Source: an uncultured Opitutaceae bacterium (GTDB taxonomy: Bacteria; Verrucomicrobiota; Verrucomicrobiia; Opitutales; Opitutaceae). From it: a stretch of 11,927 nucleotides of DNA. Shown in pieces: positions 1 through 7,497 of the stretch (position 1 is its first letter; each line of letters begins with the position of its first letter). The notes under the pieces are model-generated. The model was not told the origin of the DNA and ran no database searches. It saw nothing but the letters and a program-made list of their open reading frames with translations. The stretch covers positions 1 through 11,927 of the forward strand of contig CALFXL010000033.1 of assembly GCA_937958045.1 (NCBI GenBank), in the 5' to 3' direction. A program made the position numbers and the translations under genes.

Positions 1-48
1 AAACCGCGGGATTCTGCGCGGTGCTAAACTCTGCATTCGCAAAGTCGT

Positions 49-68
49 CCGAAGCCTCCACACTTCGG
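49..68 (+). other. Short inverted repeat in the leader upstream of the symporter gene
   Basis: CCGAAG (49-54) and CTTCGG (63-68) form a perfect 6-bp inverted repeat around an 8-base loop, 38 bases before the symporter ATG. No T-run follows, so it is not a terminator. It may be a leader hairpin or chance in GC-rich DNA. I see no other clear signal in bases 1-105: there is no convincing -35/-10 pair and no copy of the CTCTATCGGTAGA motif found elsewhere in the window. Confidence 0.2.
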
Positions 69-105
69 CGCTTTCTCCGTCCGTCGTTTTCCCTATCCGA
101 CCAAC

Positions 106-1866
106 ATGAGTGACCCACACTTGCCTGGCATCTTCGCCAGCCTCTCCTCCGCATCGTCCGGCCTCACCGGCGATCTCGGCTCACTGCCTAAGTTCGGCCT
201 CGAAACAATCGATTACGCGATCCTCGTCACCTACCTCGTGGTGGTCATCGCGATTGGTTTCGCCCTCAAACGCCAGGCGCGAAGTGCGGAGGGCTATCTG
301 CTCTCCAGTCGTTCGATCCCGGGTTGGATCACTGGCCTCGCGTTCATCTCCGCCAATCTCGGCGCACAAGAACTCATCGGCATGGCCGCCTCCGGCGCGG
401 AGTACGGCATCATGACGTCCCACTTCTACTGGGTCGGCGCGATTCCCGCGATGGTGTTCCTCGGCGTGTTCATGATGCCGATGTACTACGGCTCCAAGGC
501 CAAGTCGGTGCCGGACTACTTGAAGATGCGCTACGACGAACGCACGCGCACCTTCAACTCGTACTCCTTCGCGGTCATGACGGTGTTCTCGTCCGGCATC
601 TCGATGCACGCGCTGGCCGACTTGCTGAATTTTCTCCTCGGCTGGAATTATCACATCTCGCTTCTCGTCACTTCGGCCATCGTGCTCGCCTACGTGCTCA
701 AGGGCGGCCTGAGCTCCGCGATCTACAACGAGGTGCTGCAGTTCTTCATGATTGTGTTCGGCATCGCGCCGCTCGCCTACCTCGCGCTCCGCGATGTCGG
801 CGGTTGGGAAGGCCTCGTCGCCAAGATGTCCGTGCACAACCCGCAAGCCATGCATTCGTGGGCGGGCACCGGCGGCATCGACAACGCCCTCGGCGTGCCG
901 TGGTACGGCATCCTCTTCGGTCTCGGGTTCGTGCTCTCGTTCGGTTACTGGTGCACCAACTTCGCCGAGGTCCAGCGCGCGATGGCGGCCGACTCCATGG
1001 GCGCCGCACGCCGCACGCCGATCATCGGCGCCATCCCCAAGATGCTTTTCCCCGCGATCATCGTGCTGCCCGGCATGATCGCTTTCGCCCTCACGCAGGA
1101 CGCCGTGGGCAATGGCTACTCGATCCCGCTCAAGGACGGCGCGCTGAACTACAACCAGACGCTGCCTTCGATGATGTTCCACTATTTCCCCAATGGACTT
1201 CTCGGCCTCGCGATGACCGCGCTCATGGCTTCGTTCATGTCGGGCATGGCGGCCAATGTGACGGCGTTTAACACGGTCCTCACCTACGACATCTACCAAC
1301 GCGGTTCCAAGAAGACCGACGCCGAGCTCCTCCGCATGGGCAAGCTTGCCACCATCATCGGCATCTTCCTCGCGGTCGGCTGCGCGTATGTGGCGGCCAA
1401 TTACAACAACATCATGTCGATCCTCCAGCTGGTGTTCGGCTTCGTGAATGCGCCGCTTTTCGCCACCTTCCTGCTCGGCATGTTCACGCGCCGCTCCAAC
1501 CACTCCGGCTCGTTCTGGGGCCTGGTCATCGGCACTTCCTCCGCCGTCGTCTTCCACGGTCTCTCGCTCGCCTCCGGCAACGCCCCCGGCATCAAGGGCG
1601 CGTGGCTCAGCCCGGTCTTCGAATTCCCGAAAGAACTCTCGCAAAGCTTCTGGGTCGCGATCGTGGCCTTCAGCGTCACCTTCATCATCAACCTCGGGAT
1701 CTCGATCGTCACCGGTCACCGCCGCACCGACGATGAGCTGCGCGGCCTCGTTTATTCGCTCACGCCGCACGACCGCACTTCGACCGACAAATGGTACGCG
1801 CGCCCGGCCATCCTCGGCGCGATCGTCATCGTCGCCTGCCTCATCCTTAACCTTATCTTCTGGTAA
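106..1866 (+). CDS. Sodium:solute symporter (SSS/SSF family)
   Basis: This 586-residue inner-membrane protein should couple sodium entry to uptake of a small organic solute, often a sugar or carboxylate in this family. About 13 hydrophobic segments are visible, the first at about 36-54 and the last at about 566-586. The family-typical GGLSSAIYNEVLQ stretch lies at 200-212 and the 'MASFMSGMAANVTAFNTVL..DIY' helix at 374-397. By eye, Ser379 matches the first sodium-site serine of PutP and vSGLT, but the next position, normally Ser or Thr, is Gly380. The ATG at 106 is taken because the hydrophilic N-terminus and first helix follow naturally; there is no Shine-Dalgarno, as with most genes here. 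A 63-residue membrane protein follows 6 bases downstream and both end at one terminator. The substrate is unknown; the sugar-locus context favours a sugar or uronate (inference). Confidence 0.93.
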   Translation: MSDPHLPGIFASLSSASSGLTGDLGSLPKFGLETIDYAILVTYLVVVIAIGFALKRQARSAEGYLLSSRSIPGWITGLAFISANLGAQELIGMAASGAEYGIMTSHFYWVGAIPAMVFLGVFMMPMYYGSKAKSVPDYLKMRYDERTRTFNSYSFAVMTVFSSGISMHALADLLNFLLGWNYHISLLVTSAIVLAYVLKGGLSSAIYNEVLQFFMIVFGIAPLAYLALRDVGGWEGLVAKMSVHNPQAMHSWAGTGGIDNALGVPWYGILFGLGFVLSFGYWCTNFAEVQRAMAADSMGAARRTPIIGAIPKMLFPAIIVLPGMIAFALTQDAVGNGYSIPLKDGALNYNQTLPSMMFHYFPNGLLGLAMTALMASFMSGMAANVTAFNTVLTYDIYQRGSKKTDAELLRMGKLATIIGIFLAVGCAYVAANYNNIMSILQLVFGFVNAPLFATFLLGMFTRRSNHSGSFWGLVIGTSSAVVFHGLSLASGNAPGIKGAWLSPVFEFPKELSQSFWVAIVAFSVTFIINLGISIVTGHRRTDDELRGLVYSLTPHDRTSTDKWYARPAILGAIVIVACLILNLIFW

Positions 1867-1872
1867 ACCGCC

Positions 1873-2064
1873 ATGGACCTTCGCCTTCCCATTGGAGTTC
1901 TTTTCACCCTCGTCGGCCTCATGATGGCCATCTACGGCCTGGTGACGCGCGACAGCGAAATCTACGCGCGCTCGCTCGGCCTCAACGTCAACCTCTGGTG
2001 GGGCGCGTTCCTCGCCGTGTTTGGCGTCATCATGTTCTGGTTCGGCCGCCGCCGCCCGCAGTAA
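1873..2064 (+). CDS. Small two-helix membrane protein, possible symporter partner
   Basis: This 63-residue protein has two clear membrane helices, at about 5-25 and 41-59. They are joined by a short polar loop (RDSEIYARSLGLN) and end in a basic RRR tail that should face the cytoplasm. The ATG lies 6 bases after the symporter stop codon and the terminator begins 15 bases after its own stop, so the two genes almost certainly share a transcript. I do not recognise a named family. Short hydrophobic proteins encoded beside sodium:solute symporters are known elsewhere (for example YhdT beside PanF), so a role as an accessory subunit is plausible, but it is inference. Its composition and compact placement argue against a chance open frame. 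Confidence 0.78.
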   Translation: MDLRLPIGVLFTLVGLMMAIYGLVTRDSEIYARSLGLNVNLWWGAFLAVFGVIMFWFGRRRPQ

Positions 2065-2079
2065 TTCTCATCCATTCGA

Positions 2080-2114
2080 CGCGAGTGCGCCTCTGCGGTG
2101 CACTCGCGTTTTTT
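2080..2114 (+). terminator. Strong Rho-independent terminator after the symporter operon, shared by convergent genes
   Basis: CGCGAGTGCGCC (2080-2091) pairs with GGTGCACTCGCG (2097-2108) as a 12-bp stem with one G-U pair and the five-base loop TCTGC. Six T residues follow directly at 2109-2114. It sits 15 bases after the stop of the small membrane protein. The convergent DUF2264 gene ends 10 bases to the other side, so the same hairpin may also slow transcription from the right, although no T-run follows it on the minus strand. Confidence 0.9.
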
Positions 2115-2118
2115 ATTT

Positions 2119-4053
2119 TCAAGAAACGGATGCTTCTTCCGCCAGCGCCGCCAGCCGCGCGTCGGTCGAAACCCCGCACGAAGCATGATCGTCGAGCTGC
2201 CACCAACGCGCACCGGCATACTCCAACACAAAGCCGCCGCCCTCCGTGCGTCTCAACTCGATCTGACGCGGATCGCTCCACGCATCCGGCTCGTTTCCCG
2301 GCGCGCTGCCGCCGACGACCGACGCCAGCCAGCATTCGCCGGCCGTGTGCTCGCCCGTGAGTCCCGGCATCGCCGAGAGCGACGCGAGCACGTGACTGCT
2401 CGCACCGAGATCGACGCAGCGCGTGCGGCGTAGCGCGCCTTCGAGCGCGCGATCTTCAATCCACGAAAATCCACTCGGCGTCGTCACCGCGGCGCGCCCC
2501 TGATCGTTCGCTTCGCGTCGCACGGTCGCCGGCGCGAGATACGGGACCGCAAAACCGCCTTCAAAACTCCACCACACGCGCGCGCTATTCACCCGATGCA
2601 GTCGTACATGCGCCGAGGGAAACGCGATGAGCCACGTCCGCACTTCCACGTCGGGCCACGGCAACCAGCGCGAATACGCCACGCCGTCGCGCACTTGCAT
2701 GTCATGGCAATGCTCGCGCACGCGGTAACGCCGGCGATCGTCGCTGAGCGCGAGCATGTTGTCGAAACCGCCTTCCGACGGCGTCGCCGAACTCGCGGGC
2801 ACCGCGAAGCCGAAGCGCGTGCTGTATGCAAATTTTGAATACTTCTGCGGCGCATGCCGCGGCCAGTCCTCGACCGCTTGTCCCGGATTGATCGCCGTCA
2901 CATCGCCCGTCGCCGGATCGGTTGCCGCGATGAGTTTCGCGCCCGCGATCGTGCGCACGCGACGTCGCGCGGGCGGCGGCGCTTCGGGCGCAGTCCAGAA
3001 GGGATGATTTTCCGGCAGCGCCAGCGGCAGAAACACTTTCATGCCCCAGTACGGCGAGCCCGCCGAGTTGTAGCTCTCCGCCATGAGCAGATTCGGATAC
3101 GCATAACCGATCGTGAGCAGTCCGGTTTCCGAAAAGATCGGTTGTTGCAACCACCAGCGCAGATGCCGCAGGTAATAACCCTTGATCACCGACCACGGCA
3201 GCGCCTCAACCGGCGCGTAAGCGAGCGCGCCCCAGAAGGCGCCTTGCGCAAAACGATACGTGAGACTCCGCCCAAACGGCAGCGCGGCGCCATCCGCCGC
3301 GAAGTAGTGCGCAAAATCCTGCGCGAACAAACGCGCGCGTTCCAGGTAGCGCGTCGTGCGCACCGGATCGGACGCACCCGCGAGCCGCGCGTAGATCAGC
3401 GCGTAATAATGAAACGCCATCGGCACGTAATAATCGCCCGTGCGTCCATCGCGAAACGGCGCCCCCGACGGGCCGTCCTGATACCAGCCGTCGCCGAGAT
3501 AAAAATCGTCGAGTCGCGCGAGGTCCGCGTCCACGCGTTCTTCGGACCACGTTTGTCCGCGCACGCGCAGACCGAGATTCACCAGCACGCGAAAATACAG
3601 CCAGTTGCTCTGCACGAGTTTCACGTCGTTGATGTGCGACAACCACGCGACGAGCCGCTCGCGCACCGCCGGCGGAAGTTTTTCCCACAACTCGCGCGGC
3701 GCGAGCACGAGGCTCACGCCAAACGCCGCCATCTCGACGCTGCGTTGATCATAATCGCCCGGCCGTCCCCAGTACTCCGGATGTTTCGGATCGGTGCCGT
3801 TCGCGATGCCGGTGCGCCACAGATCCCAGTGTTTGAATTTTCCGCCGCCCGCCGCGAGTGGCGCGAGTCCCCACAGCGGTCGCGCAAATCCTTCGAGCCC
3901 GCTCGCCGGATCTCCGTACAACGCGCGATTCGGTCCGGGCAGCACCTGCGTGCGACCGGGCGAAAAATGCGGGATCAATGGCTCCGCGAGCTCGCGCACC
4001 AATCGCTGCACATCGGCTCGGGTTTTTAAGGGGTTTTGCTGAATCGCGTGCAT
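2119..4053 (-). CDS. DUF2264 domain protein, probable cytoplasmic glycan-processing enzyme
   Basis: This 644-residue protein has no signal peptide, so it should be cytoplasmic. It looks full length for the DUF2264 family: the N-terminus NPLKTRADV is a usual family start, followed by FARPLWG (56-62), SNWLYFRVLVNLGL (149-162), GDGWYQDG (187-194), DYYVPMAFHYYALIYA (207-222) and a YAYPNLLMAESYNSAGSPYW block (318-336). The first ~350 residues suggest a helical toroid; the rest is beta-rich, as in many polysaccharide lyases and uronate-acting hydrolases. I recall this family overlapping CAZy GH154 (beta-glucuronidase), unverified here, so exact activity is open. The frame runs upstream to a GTG at 4149, but similarity begins just after the ATG at 4053, which follows the pyrimidine-rich CTTCCCCATCCC. 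It lies downstream of the AmpG-like transporter on the same strand, suggesting that it handles what the transporter imports. Confidence 0.9.
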   Translation of the reverse strand: MHAIQQNPLKTRADVQRLVRELAEPLIPHFSPGRTQVLPGPNRALYGDPASGLEGFARPLWGLAPLAAGGGKFKHWDLWRTGIANGTDPKHPEYWGRPGDYDQRSVEMAAFGVSLVLAPRELWEKLPPAVRERLVAWLSHINDVKLVQSNWLYFRVLVNLGLRVRGQTWSEERVDADLARLDDFYLGDGWYQDGPSGAPFRDGRTGDYYVPMAFHYYALIYARLAGASDPVRTTRYLERARLFAQDFAHYFAADGAALPFGRSLTYRFAQGAFWGALAYAPVEALPWSVIKGYYLRHLRWWLQQPIFSETGLLTIGYAYPNLLMAESYNSAGSPYWGMKVFLPLALPENHPFWTAPEAPPPARRRVRTIAGAKLIAATDPATGDVTAINPGQAVEDWPRHAPQKYSKFAYSTRFGFAVPASSATPSEGGFDNMLALSDDRRRYRVREHCHDMQVRDGVAYSRWLPWPDVEVRTWLIAFPSAHVRLHRVNSARVWWSFEGGFAVPYLAPATVRREANDQGRAAVTTPSGFSWIEDRALEGALRRTRCVDLGASSHVLASLSAMPGLTGEHTAGECWLASVVGGSAPGNEPDAWSDPRQIELRRTEGGGFVLEYAGARWWQLDDHASCGVSTDARLAALAEEASVS

Positions 4054-4094
4054 GGGATGGGGAAGCGAAGGCGCGCGTCGCAACATCAGCGCGC

Positions 4095-4124
4095 GTGGTG
4101 AATCTCTGTCGCAAGCTTCACCAC
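4095..4124. promoter_or_regulatory. 8-bp inverted repeat upstream of the DUF2264 gene
   Basis: GTGGTGAA (4095-4102) and TTCACCAC (4117-4124) are exact reverse complements separated by 14 bases. The arm centres are 22 bases apart, about two helical turns, which suits a dimeric regulator. The repeat starts 42 bases upstream of the chosen DUF2264 start. It could equally form a hairpin in a transporter-DUF2264 readthrough transcript. No T-run follows, so it is not a terminator. It does not resemble the CTCTATCGGTAGA motif. Confidence 0.4.
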
Positions 4125-4151
4125 TGCCCCAACTCTTCGTCGTCGACACGT

Positions 4152-4178
4152 CAAAATAGCGTCCGTGCCGACGACGCT
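4152..4178 (-). terminator. Weak terminator-like hairpin after the AmpG-like transporter
   Basis: On the minus strand AGCGTC and GACGCT (4173-4178 and 4158-4163) form a 6-bp stem with a 9-base loop. It is followed by TATTTTG and lies 17 bases after the transporter stop codon. The stem is short and the T-run has only four residues, so partial termination with readthrough into the DUF2264 gene is the likeliest effect, if it works at all. Confidence 0.35.
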
Positions 4179-4194
4179 TTCAGCGCTTCATCGC

Positions 4195-6009
4195 TCACAG
4201 CGCGAGCCGCGCGCCGACCGCGAGCACCACGACGCTGAAGAGCACGCACACAATCGTCGCCACGATCGCACCGCGCGCATTGCCGCGGTAATTCGTTTCG
4301 CCGACGGCGTTGGCTTCCGCGATCGCGAAACGAGCGATGCGGACCGCGCGCCACGCAAACCAGAGTTTCAGCAGCGCGCACGCTGCCAGCGCCGCGAAGC
4401 AGACTTGTCCTGAAGAAACGGATACACCGGGCACGAGCCCCGCGACGGCGAGCAAGCCGCGCATGATGAAACCTGGCTCCGAGCCATGTGCCACGCCGTG
4501 GATCCAGCCGAGGATCATCGCATCAACGACGAGGATCATGAGGATCTGCAGCACGCCATACATCGAGGCGCGTCCGGCGATCGCTTGGATTCTGATTTCT
4601 TCCGGCCGCAACCGCGTAGGATCGTCCACTGTGATGATTTCATGGCCGTTGTCCGCCGGTTTATCGACTGCCGCCGGCGCCGCGACCACCTGCGATGCAT
4701 CGTCGGCACGTTCGCCTTCTTTCTGCGGAAACGGCGCTTTCCACGCCGCCCATACCGACGGCACCGAAGCGAACATCACCACGATGAAGAACGTCGAGAA
4801 TCCGAGAAACTCCGCCAGCGGTCCCGAGATCATGTTGGTCGGCACGAGCATCAGATTCATCAACGCCGTCGCGAACGCGTAGTGCGTCATCGTGCGACGT
4901 CCGGGCGCGATCTGCTGCATCATGTAGATCATGTTGCCCACCATGCCGAAGCCGTAGCCAAACTTCTCGATGCTCACCATCGAGACGATGAAGGGAAAAC
5001 TCGCGCCGTTCCCATGCGCCGCCACGTGGCTCAGGGCGACATAGGTGAAGTGCGGCACATTGAGGCACAGGCCGAGAATCCACAGCGCACGCGAGAGGCC
5101 TATCTTGCCGGCAAACCATCCGCCGAGCAGACCACCGCAAATCGACGCCGCCGTGCCGTACACCGCATCGATCTTGCTCACTTCCGCCGCCGTGAGGCCG
5201 AGCCCGCCTTCACTCGTCGCCGAGCGCAGGAAGAGTTGTCCTTCCATCAGGATCAGTCCTTCGCCGAGTCGATACAGACATACGAAAGCGATCATGCCCC
5301 AGAACGCGCGCTTGTGGAAAAACGTCACCGCCGTGTGCAGGAAGTCTTTCACCACCGCACCCGCGCCGCTCGGCCGCTCCGCGATCGAGCCGGTGGGCAA
5401 TTTCCAATAATGCCACGCAAACAGCAGCAACATCGCGGCGGCGCACGCACCCATCACGCCTTGCCACATGCGTTGCTCGCTCCAGCCCAAGTTGCTCTGC
5501 AGCGAACTCATGAGAAAGATGAAGCCGCCAGTCGCGAGGACCTTGCCGCCCACCCAGAACATGCCTTGTACGCCCGCGAATTTCGCCTGCTTGGGTTTGT
5601 CGAGCGACGTGAGATAGACGCCGTCCGCGCAGATATCCTGCGTCGAGGACGCGAACGCCGCGACCCACAACAGCGCCAGACTGATCTGGAAAAATCCCAC
5701 GCTCGGGATCGACATCGCCACGCCGACAAACAACGCCGCGATCAGCAGCTCCATCGACAGCACGAAGAATTTTTTCGTGCGATACATGTCGAGAAACGCC
5801 GCCCACAGCGGCTTGAGCGACCACGCCACCCCGATGCTCCCGAGCGCGATCGTGATCTGCGCGTTCGAGTAGCCGAGCGACTTGTACATGTTCGTGGCGG
5901 TGCCACTCATGATCACGTTGAACGGGATGCCCATCGCCAGATACAGCGTGGGCACCCAGAGGAGAGGATGACGGCGGGGCTTATCCATGAAAACGAAACC
6001 GCCAGACAT
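4195..6009 (-). CDS. AmpG-like (PAT family) major facilitator transporter with extra C-terminal membrane domain
   Basis: The 604-residue product begins with a 12-helix carrier core at about 15-425. The opening HPLLWVPTLYLAMGIPF, the SLKPLWAAFLD loop (64-74) and SSTQD (121-125) are typical of the AmpG/PAT branch, whose best-known member imports muropeptides. Similar carriers in Verrucomicrobiota and Bacteroidota sugar loci are thought to import oligosaccharides. After the core comes a charged linker (about 427-478) and three or four further hydrophobic stretches (482-506, 515-550, 577-600) that ordinary 12-helix carriers lack. The ATG at 6009 has GGAAG six bases upstream, one of few Shine-Dalgarno-like sites here. 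The ATG at 5988 (MDKPRRHP) is an equally reasonable start, giving 597 residues. The frame stays open to 6354, but that extension is basic, low in hydrophobic residues and not believable. It is divergent from the LacI genes. Confidence 0.88.
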   Translation of the reverse strand: MSGGFVFMDKPRRHPLLWVPTLYLAMGIPFNVIMSGTATNMYKSLGYSNAQITIALGSIGVAWSLKPLWAAFLDMYRTKKFFVLSMELLIAALFVGVAMSIPSVGFFQISLALLWVAAFASSTQDICADGVYLTSLDKPKQAKFAGVQGMFWVGGKVLATGGFIFLMSSLQSNLGWSEQRMWQGVMGACAAAMLLLFAWHYWKLPTGSIAERPSGAGAVVKDFLHTAVTFFHKRAFWGMIAFVCLYRLGEGLILMEGQLFLRSATSEGGLGLTAAEVSKIDAVYGTAASICGGLLGGWFAGKIGLSRALWILGLCLNVPHFTYVALSHVAAHGNGASFPFIVSMVSIEKFGYGFGMVGNMIYMMQQIAPGRRTMTHYAFATALMNLMLVPTNMISGPLAEFLGFSTFFIVVMFASVPSVWAAWKAPFPQKEGERADDASQVVAAPAAVDKPADNGHEIITVDDPTRLRPEEIRIQAIAGRASMYGVLQILMILVVDAMILGWIHGVAHGSEPGFIMRGLLAVAGLVPGVSVSSGQVCFAALAACALLKLWFAWRAVRIARFAIAEANAVGETNYRGNARGAIVATIVCVLFSVVVLAVGARLAL

Positions 6010-6227
6010 CGGTCGCTTCCGAAAGCCTACCCCTAGACTTTTCGATCGACTCAACATCTGGCGGCAAATGTGACGGCACGAAACGCGTCGCGCCGAGTCG
6101 GCTGGAAGCCCCGCCTCGCGAAGGCACGTCGCACAAGACCGACGATGGATGAATCGCGAACAACATGGGGTGGCGGGGTAGAGCTTGTTGCTACGCGCCC
6201 GCGTTGCACCGTCCCAGCCTCCCCTTG

Positions 6228-6240
6228 CTCTATCGGTAGA
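6228..6240 (-). promoter_or_regulatory. Candidate LacI-type operator, copy 1
   Basis: CTCTATCGGTAGA is the exact reverse complement of TCTACCGATAGAG at 8780-8792, upstream of the TonB receptor. The sequence is a near-palindrome around a central CG, the usual form of LacI-family operators. Read on the minus strand, toward the transporter gene, it has the same orientation as the receptor copy has toward its gene. It lies 219 bases before the chosen transporter start and 181 bases before the LacI-1 ATG. A GGTAGAG half-site at 6177-6183 lies about 54 bases away. Binding by the adjacent regulators is inferred. Confidence 0.55.
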
Positions 6241-6353
6241 ACTCCGCGATGGCGTGCCGCGTCTTTTCGAGCGCCGATCCCTTTCCCTCGCCCGCGTGCT
6301 CCTCAGAAACCTGCGACACGGCAACGCGGTCGATTTGATTTTTACCCACGACA

Positions 6354-6364
6354 CTAAACGTTAG
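6354..6364. promoter_or_regulatory. Possible second operator near the LacI-1 start
   Basis: CTAAACGTTAG is a dyad (CTAA-ACG-TTAG) centred on CG, 57 bases upstream of the LacI-1 ATG. Its right side, CGTTAGAG at 6359-6366, matches CGATAGAG of the receptor-side motif at seven of eight bases. It may be a degenerate operator for autoregulation. The dyad is short, so chance is not excluded. Confidence 0.28.
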
Positions 6365-6420
6365 AGTAGCCGTCCGCTTGAGACGTCCCGCCTCCGCGTT
6401 CCTCCTGCCCCGTCTTCCCC

Positions 6421-7497
6421 ATGAACGTCCCGCCCGTCACCCCCGAGGCCGGTCCGCCCCGCCGCACCACGCTTAAGGACATCGCCCGCGAATCCGGTTA
6501 CCACATCACCACGGTGTCGCTCGCGCTCCGCGAACACGCGAGCATCCCGCCTCAGACGCGCGCACGCATCAAAGAGATCGCCACGCGGCTCGGCTATGAA
6601 CGCGACCCGGTTTTCCACGCGCTCAGTCGTTTCCGCCAGCAGGGCTCCGTGTGCGCGCCGGCGCCGCGCATCGCTTATCTCGAAAATTATCGCCCGATGC
6701 CGGACCGCACGCGTCCGCCGTACTTGCAGATGATCTTTGATGGCGCGCGGCGTCAGGCCCAGTTGCTCGGCTACGAACTCGAGCCGCTGATGGTCGGTGA
6801 AGACGATCACGATTCGCGCAGCCTCGCGCGTCATCTGCGCGAAAACAAAATCACCGGCATCGTGATCGCGGGTTTTGTGCCGGGCTTCGCAGAGATCGCG
6901 CTCAATTGGGATGAGTTTGCCGTCGCAAAAATCCATTCGCGCCACACCGGCCCCGACGCGCCCACCATCGGCAACGATCACATCCGCGAGGTGCGTCTCG
7001 CGTTTCGGCGTCTCACCGAACTCGGTTATCAACGCATCGGCATGGCTGTCGGTCGTGCGGATGAAGACGCCTGCGGGCATCGTCACTCCGCGGGTTTTCT
7101 CATGGAGGAGGCGTCGATCCCGCCCGAGCGCCGCGTGCCGCCCTTGCTTTTCCCTTACAACAGCGACGCCGTTTCTCTCGGCGGCATGATCGGCCGCTGG
7201 GTGCGTCGTCATCAGATCGACGCGGTCCTGTGCAATTGGGCCAACATCCGCGAGCTGCTCGAAGACGACGGTCTGCAAGTGCCCAATCAGGTCGCCTGCG
7301 CCTGCCTGTGTTTGTCCGACTCCACACCGCCCGGCCTCGCCGGCATCCGCCCGCATCTACCGCTGCTCGGCGAGCGCGCGGTTTCCATCGTCGTCACCCA
7401 ACTCAAATCCGGCGAACGCGGCATCCCCGAGTTCGCGCCTTCCCTCTATGTCCAAAGCGTCTGGCAAGACGGCGAAACCGCCCCCGTCCGCGGCTGA
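6421..7497 (+). CDS. LacI family transcriptional regulator 1
   Basis: This 358-residue regulator begins with a LacI-type helix-turn-helix at about 16-60 (TTLKDIARESGYHITTVSLA...), followed by a hinge (YERDPVFHALSRFR, 59-72). A periplasmic-binding-protein-like effector domain starts at RIAYLENY (83). It should bind a dimeric operator and release or rebind it on sensing a small sugar-like molecule. Recognition positions equivalent to LacI 17, 18 and 22 are Ile29, Thr30 and Leu34, so specificity differs from LacI or PurR. The hinge keeps the leucine equivalent to LacI Leu56, which wedges into a central CG step. The C-terminus carries WQDGETAP (348-355), nearly repeated in regulator 2. The ATG follows CGTCTTCCCC, with no Shine-Dalgarno. 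Likely targets are the divergent transporter gene and the downstream receptor (inference). Confidence 0.93.
   Translation: MNVPPVTPEAGPPRRTTLKDIARESGYHITTVSLALREHASIPPQTRARIKEIATRLGYERDPVFHALSRFRQQGSVCAPAPRIAYLENYRPMPDRTRPPYLQMIFDGARRQAQLLGYELEPLMVGEDDHDSRSLARHLRENKITGIVIAGFVPGFAEIALNWDEFAVAKIHSRHTGPDAPTIGNDHIREVRLAFRRLTELGYQRIGMAVGRADEDACGHRHSAGFLMEEASIPPERRVPPLLFPYNSDAVSLGGMIGRWVRRHQIDAVLCNWANIRELLEDDGLQVPNQVACACLCLSDSTPPGLAGIRPHLPLLGERAVSIVVTQLKSGERGIPEFAPSLYVQSVWQDGETAPVRG

Larger units (their letters stand above)
6010..6420. promoter_or_regulatory. Divergent control region between the AmpG-like transporter and LacI gene 1
   Basis: These 411 bases hold no believable gene. Open frames crossing them are short or are upstream extensions of the transporter frame with arginine-rich, unlikely products. 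The region must carry promoters in both directions, but I cannot place a convincing -35/-10 pair. What can be seen is a CTCTATCGGTAGA motif (6228-6240), a lone half-site-like GGTAGAG (6177-6183), and a CTAAACGTTAG dyad (6354-6364) close to the LacI start. Confidence 0.6.

Noticed and set aside
181..1770. Long open frame of 529 codons on the minus strand, antisense to the symporter gene
   Set aside because: Its product is extremely rich in Arg, His, Glu and Asp with no domain pattern, as expected opposite a GC-rich membrane protein gene. The plus-strand symporter explains the region fully.
2854..4029. 391-codon plus-strand open frame opposite DUF2264
   Set aside because: The product is Arg-rich and without recognisable features, while the minus strand gives a coherent DUF2264 protein.
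4054..4149. GTG-started extension of the DUF2264 protein
   Set aside because: The extra 32 residues precede the usual family N-terminus and overlap the inverted repeat; the ATG at 4053 is more natural.
4486..6036. 516-codon plus-strand open frame opposite the AmpG-like carrier
   Set aside because: It has a His/Arg-rich composition typical of an antisense shadow; the opposite strand has clear transmembrane segments and family motifs.
6177..6196. GTAGAGCTTGTTGCTAC as a further operator
   Set aside because: Only the outer four bases are symmetric; kept merely as a half-site remark (GGTAGAG).
6010..6354. Upstream extension of the AmpG-like carrier frame
   Set aside because: The extra 115 residues are basic and low in order, are not part of the carrier family, and would cover the operator-like site.
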